Source: Liolophura sinensis
Taxonomy: Eukaryota; Mollusca; Polyplacophora; Chitonida; Chitonidae
DNA: 64,000 nt
Direction of reading: 5' to 3'
Assembly: GCF_032854445.1 (NCBI RefSeq)
Contig: NC_088295.1
Coordinates: 42,023,385-42,087,384, forward strand
Shown here: positions 11,001 to 20,000 of the stretch, piece after piece
How the letters are laid out: each line of letters starts with the position of its first letter
Position numbering within the stretch: position 1 is the stretch's first letter
Made by a program: the position numbers and the translations under genes
The notes under the pieces: model-generated
What the model saw: only the letters and a program-made list of their open reading frames with translations
Databases searched by the model: none
What the model was told of the DNA's origin: nothing

Positions 11001-14000
11001 CGTCAAACGCTTGAGCAATCAGAAAATGAGTTCAAAAAAACATACACTCACAACAAGTTAATCTGTCAATTTTTAGACATTTTTCAGAATTATATCCAAA
11101 TGTTCGTCACACAGCAAATGTTATGAAGAGCTCATTCCACAAACTTTCATGAAAAACTTTGTATAATAAGTTTGATGGCATTCATGCGTATATGGAGATC
11201 AACTACTGGGCAGTGGCCCAAGGAGTAAAGGTCAAAGGGCATATCTGCCATCTCAAAACTTCCATATTATCAGTATTCTGTCACTATTTCCACAGTTTTG
11301 ATGACTACTTAAGCACTTGATAGCCGCAAGGTAGGCCTAAATACAATGCAGAGCTGTTAAATACATGCATGTCGGTTACTTTACTTCGCTACGTATGCTA
11401 TCACAGACAATCATGGTACCGACCAGTATTTGACATTTACCATTACAACCCTCAAAAAAGCACAAGCCCATTCGATAATCTTTTGTGGCATAAAATTAAA
11501 GAGCTAACAATGAAAGCATGACTCCAAACATAATTACAACTTTTATTCAGTGCATAATTACAGATTAATCCTAACAAAACAATAAAGAAAACATCAGAAA
11601 AGGAAGCTCATATCTGACCATAACCCACTGTCTATTTTATTAAACGCACTTACACTGAGTATTTGGGTGAAACTACTTCCACCAATTTCTTCACATTTTT
11701 TCATGCCTCTATAATGGGCCTCTGGCGATTCTCACCAATAGATCCACAAAAAAACTTCAGGGAGGACATTTGCAGGCAATGACTACCACAAATGCAAGGA
11801 ACTTACTTGGAAAAAGTTACAGCTCCCACAGCATGTGTGTGTCCGTAACCCACAGCAACACAGGTCACATGACTACTTGCACTGTCTAATTTCCATAACC
11901 TTATTGTGTTATCCTGAAGATAGAACCAATCGCATACATGTAGCAAGAAACATTAGCAAGATTTATTTCCTTATTTATTTTACACCAGTTCAATGTCATT
12001 GGTGTACAAGTGCAGAATGAAATAGACAGCTATAGATTTCCAGGCAAGGTGTACCATACTGGTGTATTGGAAGGCTCTTCTTACACTCAGGGATCATGCC
12101 TTCAAAAAGTAGAAATTACAACTTACACTCAAATTTGGTAATCACCTGCATATACACTGCACATGTACTTCCAGCAAGAATGTGCTTGACAAAAATCCTG
12201 ATATTCACTTCCTTTCTTTATTCCATTGGCGTTCTACACCATACTTAAAAATATTTCTTTTATATGATGGTGAACAGCTGATGGTGGGAGGAAACTGGGT
12301 TGAGCCCAAGGGAAACCCACAACCATTTGTAGATTGCTGGCACACCTTCCCCTAGTCGGCGAGCCAGCGAACATGAACTGGGCTTCATCTCACAGTGATC
12401 GCAGTGCTGAGAAGGTCCTAGGTCATTGTGCTGTGTTAGCATGCTGACCAGTAGGCCTTGGAGGCCGAGTTCAAGTCCATCTCATGCTGGTTTCCTCTCT
12501 GTGGAAAGGTCTGCAGCAACCTGTTGATGGTCGTGGGTTTACACCCAGCTATGGTGGTTTCCTCTCACCATAATGCTGGCCGCTGTCATATGAGTGAAAT
12601 ATTCTTGAGTATGGCGTAAAGCATCAAACAAATGAGTAAATAAACAAACAAATAAACAAACCTTGGAGCTGGTGACAAAAACATTGGAGGATTTATCCAC
12701 TTGCAGACAGAGGACTATATCTGTGTGACCGTGAAGAATCTGACATGTCCAAGTGGACATCTCGAACACTTTGACTTGATTACTGTTAGTGACCACAGCC
12801 AGGTGAGTGTCAGCTGAGCCCAGAAATTGTACATCCAGGATTTCATCATTATAACCTGCAAACTGACCACACAACAAACCATTCAAGACACCACTACTAC
12901 AGTATTATTACATCTTTCAGTTACCTATGCAGAAGTTTGTCTTTCAAATATTCAGCAACACTGTGTTTAGTGCACTTTATAATCTTGTTCCCACTTCTTA
13001 AGCTGGTGATTGATGTTGCGTAGTTCTTGGCTATAACACTGTTGATGTCTTAGGCACTACCAATAGAAATAAAACACACAACATGACGTAGTCCTTTTGT
13101 AACTATCTATTTATCTATAACTATCTAGTTGTCAGCTTTCTCATGATCTGAAGGTTCACACAGAGTCTGAGTATATATAAGGAAGCTGCCATAAAACTTC
13201 AGTTTATGACACTTAAATTCTCAAGGTGTAAAACTGTCGGACCCTTTAAAATTAATGTAGGTACTAAAATTTTAACGGTGAGAGTATCTTGTCCATTCAC
13301 CGGCCATGGGAATGGATATCAGGACATTTGGCTGCTACACATTTACAATATTGATGTTTCTCTTACTTTTATGTTGATATGGATGCAGCTCATGGTGACT
13401 GCTTTGTTTGACAGGCCCTAGATAGTTTTCTACTCACAAGAATTCACAATTGCTATAAAACTCCGATTTTCATTTTTACTTACTTATTTTATGTCAGTGT
13501 CTCCTTGGGGATACATACAAAATTATTTTCACTATTAAAGGGACATACCATCGACAGAAATTGCATTTGTCTCCTCACTCTAAAACCAGCTGGGCCTATA
13601 TTTTCCGAAAAATGTCAATTGAGAGAATTATAATGGGAAATCTCTCACTGGTCTAAACTGTCCGCCCTATGAGATAACTTTTTCCAACAATCTGTACAGG
13701 AGAACTGAAGTTACATGGTAGGCTGCATAATTACAACACAACACAATGTCTGACATTTGAAGTTCATTGAACATCTCCCATTCTGTAAACAAGTCTGTCT
13801 TCAGCCATGTTTCTAAATATAGCAACTTGAGGGAGTTAATGGTCGGAGGGAAACCCAAGATGAAAACTCCACATTCCATTGTTCACTAAAAGTCAGATAC
13901 ATGTACATGTCAGTAGACACCGAGAAGTCTCAACTTTATGTAGATGACGTCTAAAATAACAGTGCAATTTTTTTCGCCTTCGGCAATATATTTGCTTAAT

Positions 14001-17000
14001 AATTTCTCTTTAAAGATGTCTCACTGAACTGCTATGCCCTGTAGTTCGTCAAAGATATCAAATAAGACAGTCCATCCAGCTACAATCCAACGATACCAGC
14101 ATAAACAGTCCTGTTTACTAATGCAGGGTCTCTACCTAGTATAAAGATTGACAATTTAGCTTGACCCAACTCAGGATTGAACTCAAGGACCTCTTGACAA
14201 GAATTCTAACCTGTTTGCTAAGGCTGAAGTCTTCTTCCCTGAACTGCAGAATGTTGTGGTCATACGTCACTACAGTGATGGTAGCAGAGGATTCACTGTA
14301 CACAGTTTGAGTGATTATCTGCTCTTGGTCAGACTCTTCAGCTTTGGTGTTAGGAATGGCCTCATCTTGGCTATAAACACATTTGGATTTCTCAATGTCC
14401 CACACACGTAACAAACCTGCACAATAAGATCCAGATATTTAAAGTATCATTCTCCAGGTCCAACTCAGCCAACATAGATTTATTTCAAAAATTATAACAG
14501 TGATCATTAATTTCACGTAAAATTTCTAATTCTAATACATGGAACACAGGAGTGAAATCAGCACAATCAAACTATATCCTTATCACAGTTTTCCTTAGTG
14601 TATCTGTAGCTAGTAATTTAAGGAACTACCATGGCCAACACAGATGCTGATGCTTTGTCATTAACATATGTGTACTGTATGTAATGCTATATGCTTCGTG
14701 CAGTAGACCCTATGCTGTCAAACTGTCACAGATGGGTCAAGCTGTCACTAGCGAAACAAGGTTATTTTTTCGTCAAAGGCTGTAGCTTTCTACATAAAAA
14801 AAGGCTTAGACAACATGCATTTATTTGCTTCAATTTTTTATGTGGCTTTCAACATTACTGCAGACATACCATAGGGTTTTGTACTTGCAAATGTACTGCT
14901 TTACCCAGTACTGTCATGTTTATATGTGGATGAAATTCAATCAGTACCTTTACTGCCAGCAGTTACGGCAAAGACACCAGGAACAGACTTTCCCACAGCT
15001 GGTAGAATTTTAGCTTCTGGCAGTAAAAACATTGATTCCACAGTCTGCAAACAGAATCATTCAAAACTGTAGACAAAAAGAATCACAAATTTCATTCACA
15101 AGATTGGACATGGTGTCTGAAGGAAGAAGGCATACATGTACTCAACTCATTTAAGCCTACTATAATGTTGGCCGCCATCGGATAATTGAAATATTCTAGA
15201 GTAAAATGTAAAAACACCAACCAAATAAACAAATCAACTGATTTGCAACAGCCATATTATTAGTTACATGGTTACTCAGTGATAAGATATGCAAATATAT
15301 ATAATCCTCATATCACTGGCACCATATATTTGCGTATCCTATCACTGAGTAACCATGTAATGAATTTATCCTACAAAGACCAATCAATTCAGTGCAGAGG
15401 GCCGATGTATAAGTGTGACCATTTGACGTTGTCTGCAGGATTTGGGAATATATCTGTACCCCATGTGACTGTTGTTGTCCAATGAAAAGCAGAGTAATTG
15501 TCTGATGCCAGACAATGTCTTTTACAATGATTTTAAGCAGTACACAACATGAGAAATGTTTTACAAAACAGTTTTGCCCTACAGTTAGGCAAGCACTTCC
15601 ACAATGTCTTAGGCAATCATCGTTTAGATGTTCACAGGTGTCCAACAAACAATTCACTTCAGAAACTGTTGAACAAAATGAAGTGACTGTAGATTAATTC
15701 TGATTGGTTTATTCTAAGTCCAACAATGTAACACTGGAATGTACATTTTTAACATTTCCATTTGCAAACTGATTCACAGAATTAATTCTTTTGCCATCTT
15801 ACCTCAAAGACTGGGATGGATTTGACCAGCTTGTATGAGTTTGTACACCACAACGCTATAAGACTGTCCCTACCAGAACTGAAAAATAACACATAAGCTT
15901 TACATCCAGATCTAATGCAATTAACATCTCACTTTATTATACCTCACAGTGTTACTCTCCTTTTCCACTGGTCGAGAGATGGTCACATGATATTTACAAG
16001 GAATGTAACGTCACGCTCACAATGTAATATCCCACGTTCACGAGGCAACAGCTAACGATCTCAGGCTAATATCCAACAACCATGTGTGTTCATTCCACAA
16101 TAGTTATCTTTCTCAGCTAGCTCTACGAGGTCTGCTTGTTTGTAAAGTAAACAATGGTTTACGGTTATAACTCCATTATCGATGTACAAATCTGGTGATT
16201 TAAACACAACCCAAAAAGGTACATTGTTTTTTTTTTTTGGTTTAATAAAACATATGGTAAATGCTGTGGGATGGGATATGAGGAACTGTCAACATGAGTC
16301 CTCGTTAACCATCACTTGATGAGATAATCTGGATAATGTAAACTGCCATGCTAACCTGTGACAAAGTCAGTCTTGGAACCCCATGACATTGACACCGACA
16401 AAGTATCATATATATGCAGATATATAGAAAAAGTCAGTGAATGACAAGTCCATGTAAGGAAGTGTCCACTGGGTATCAGTGGAAGACCACTGGCTCTTTT
16501 CCCTGTGCTTTTTTTAACACAGAATGCAGCGATTGGCCGAAGCAACAGTGGTTGTCAAATGAACAAACGATATTACTATTGTACATGTATTATGTCAGAT
16601 TATTATTTAAAATAATCTGATCTTATGTTCTGCAAACAAAAGGAAGTTTTGTCTGATTACAATATTGTTAAACATTTGAGAATTCAAATCCAACAAAGCA
16701 TACTACTGAAATATGAATGTAACAAAGCTTAATGAAGTTATATTCCATTTTCTTCAAATTATCTTATACCTATTTTCTTTCAGGAAGGTGCACCAACGAG
16801 ATGGCATTTTAGCCTGATTGTTACCACGGTGACTGAAACCAGAGACTTGGCTAAAAAAAATGACTCCCTCTTCCTGCCTCACAATTTATGGCATTTCTGA
16901 AGTGAAAAACATCATGCCTGTGGGATTGTGCTTGTCATAGATACCTGAGCAATATATCACCATGGTTACCAAAGGTCAAACTGGTGATGACGCTGTAATG

Positions 17001-20000
17001 TGTGTCTAGTACATGAGAACATGTGCTTGAAGACAGGTCCCACACTCGGATTTTGTTATCTTCTCCACCAGAATACAGCTCTAGTCTTTCCCCATCTGGA
17101 TGGAATCTCACAACCCTGAAACATGTAGACAACTTCAATTTTCAAACATGTACATGTAGTTTCTTGCTCATGTCACAGTAACTCTGGGTTGAGGAAACCT
17201 GAATATACTATATGATACCATCTACCATTGGTGAGTTAGGACAAAACGCTTCCACATGTAACATGCCATATACATGTAGGTGAAAGGCAAGCAATCTCAT
17301 TGGCACTTCATGTATGATCACACAAATTCCCTGACACAGAAAATGATTTAACACCTGTGTCGGGGTGAACTAATGATTAAAAGGCAAACAACACAACCAT
17401 GCACCCATGAGATTTATTTATTTATTTATTTGTTTGATTGGTGTTTTGCGCCGTACTCAAGAATATTTCACTTATATGACGGCTGCCAGCATTATGGTGG
17501 GTGGAAACTGGGCACAGCCCGGGAGAAACCCACGACCATCCGCAGGTTGCTAACAGCATAGGCTGGACTTGAACTCACAGCAACCGCATTGGTGAGAGAC
17601 TCCTGGGTCATAACGCTGTGCTAGTGCGCTAACCAACTGAGCCACGGAGGCCCCCCGCGCCCATGAGATGATCCCAAAATCATTGTTTATCAATTCAGGT
17701 TTATGAGCACAATTACCTGGACTCTCAGCCTGGAAGCTACCCCCTGCACACTTTAACAGGTACAAAACCAATCTTTTGATACATGTTTTGCAAGGACTTA
17801 TTTATTTGAATCTTGTTTAATGTTATACGCAAGAATTTTCACTTACACACTGATGGCCAGTTTTATGGATGAAGGAAACCAGAGTGCCCAGGTTTCGGCC
17901 CCATGATAGTATGTCTTCTCAAAGGTTAAGAAGTGCAATGAAAGAATGATGAATTTAAGATACTGTATTTAATAACCCTAATAATTGGTCCCCAGGAAAA
18001 TGATGGTCATAAAATAATACTTGTATAAATCTCAGAATCAGGCAAAATGCAGAGAGATTCCACGAAGCATCATGCCAAAGACACCAGACATGACACCCAA
18101 CCAATCACATTGTACTAACACACTTCCATCCAGTCCTGTTTCCTTGCTATACCCTCTTAGTTCTGAGAACAAAGCAAGGCAACAACAAGTACCATTTTTA
18201 AAGTCTTTTGACCTCACTCAAGTTTGATCCAAGGTCTCTCAACTTCTAGACGATCACCGAAGCAGTCTTATTCACACTTGAAAATTTTGGCCAAATACTG
18301 TATATGGATTACATGCACATTGGATGCGTACCTTATAACTCCAGTGTGTCCCCTGAGATTGTGTGTACAGTACTTCCTTACAATGTCCCACACTTTGATG
18401 GTAGAGTCACTGCTGCCAGTAACCAGTAAAGTTGTCGTTCCATCAAATGTCATGCAACTTACTGGACCCATGTGAATGGCCTGCAACAACATATATACCT
18501 GTAGCACGTGTCTATTCACTTGGTGCATATTTAAAACATTTACATCAGATAAAACCAGCTTGTTAGGCTAAGGATGCATTTTAGATTTGATTGGTGTTTT
18601 AAGCCGTACCCAAGAATATTTCACTTATATGACGGCGGCCAGCATTATGGTGGGAGGAAACCGGGCACAGCCTGGGGGAAACCCACGATGATCCGCAGGT
18701 TGCTGGCAGACCTTCCCACTTACGGCCGGAGAGGAAGCCAGCATGAGCTGGACTTGAACTCACAGCGACAGCATTGGTGAGAGGCTTCTGGGTCATTACG
18801 CTGAACCCCAGATCTTATTTAAAGTGTCACAGCACCAATGTTATATTTACTTCATCAGTTATGTTTTCAGGAACATGCCACAAATGAGTATCCTATAGAC
18901 ACTATGAAATGCTACATGTTACAATGGCTAGTTGCTAAACTCTGATGACTATCCACCTTAGCATTACTGTCTCGCATTTTAATCAATGGGATTCATTGCT
19001 GTTGCACAATGGTGCCTACCAGGCTTCATTACTGTCTCATATTTGTGGCACAATGGGACTGACTATGGTCTCAAATATTGCCATGCCATGATCGCTGATG
19101 TACAGAAATATGGGGACTTCAACTACTTTTAATACATTCAAAGTTCCATTATTAACAACGTATTTAGTAATTTTTTATAGAAGATATCTTTAAAAATTGC
19201 TTTTTCAATTAGAGACTTTTTTTAAGTTAGAGTTTACCACATGCAATTTCTAACAGTTAAAAAAAGTGAAATAATGTCATTCCAAACATTGATGGTTATG
19301 ACCTACTTTCCACGTGCGAGTCAGTATGTTGTGCTTCCAGTCCCACTGTCTGAGAAGCAAGTTTTGTGTGGCAAGAATAAGTACCTATAATGACAAATGA
19401 CATATGTACAGTAGACTAAAGTATACATGTATGTAAACCCAACCCAGACTAAATTTAAAAAGTAGATGCATTTTGAGCAAAAAGTCACAAAATTACAAAC
19501 TGAATAGGATTTAGTGTTCACTAACTCTGCATGTTCCATTTTCTAATGCAGCCATGTGCCCCAGCATTTTAATTCTTGAAACTTTCTACTAAGTCTAACA
19601 AATAACCTGAATGATCAAACTAGTGAATGACAACAAGTGATATATATACAAATCGTTGATATAGGTATGACCAATATGTTCAACGATGAGGCAAGAAAAT
19701 GATATATAAAGCAAACTGCTCAAATTTTCTTTTTTCCACTCAACTGATACATGCAGAAAAATCCATATGTAAAACGGGCAGCAAGTATAGCCAAGATTCC
19801 TTAATGTCTATCCTCATCATGCAAATCATGTAAGTTGTTTAATGATGAAGGGGAGAGAAGAAATGACCTTACCTCATCATCTGGACTTAAAACAAACTGA
19901 GTAATTTCTTCATCTTGAGCCTGAAAATATTTCATCACACTGCTGAATATAACAGGCACACATACAGAATATTTTTTGATAGCAGGTTTCTACAAGAAGC

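Noticed and set aside
17560-17656. tRNA gene
   Set aside because: The A- and B-box sequences belong to the head of a dispersed SINE; the stems are degenerate and the body continues into the SINE tail.
19740-19830. C/D-box snoRNA in a TBL3 intron, suggested by an ATGATGA box on the minus strand
   Set aside because: No CTGA D-box at a suitable distance and no terminal stem could be found.
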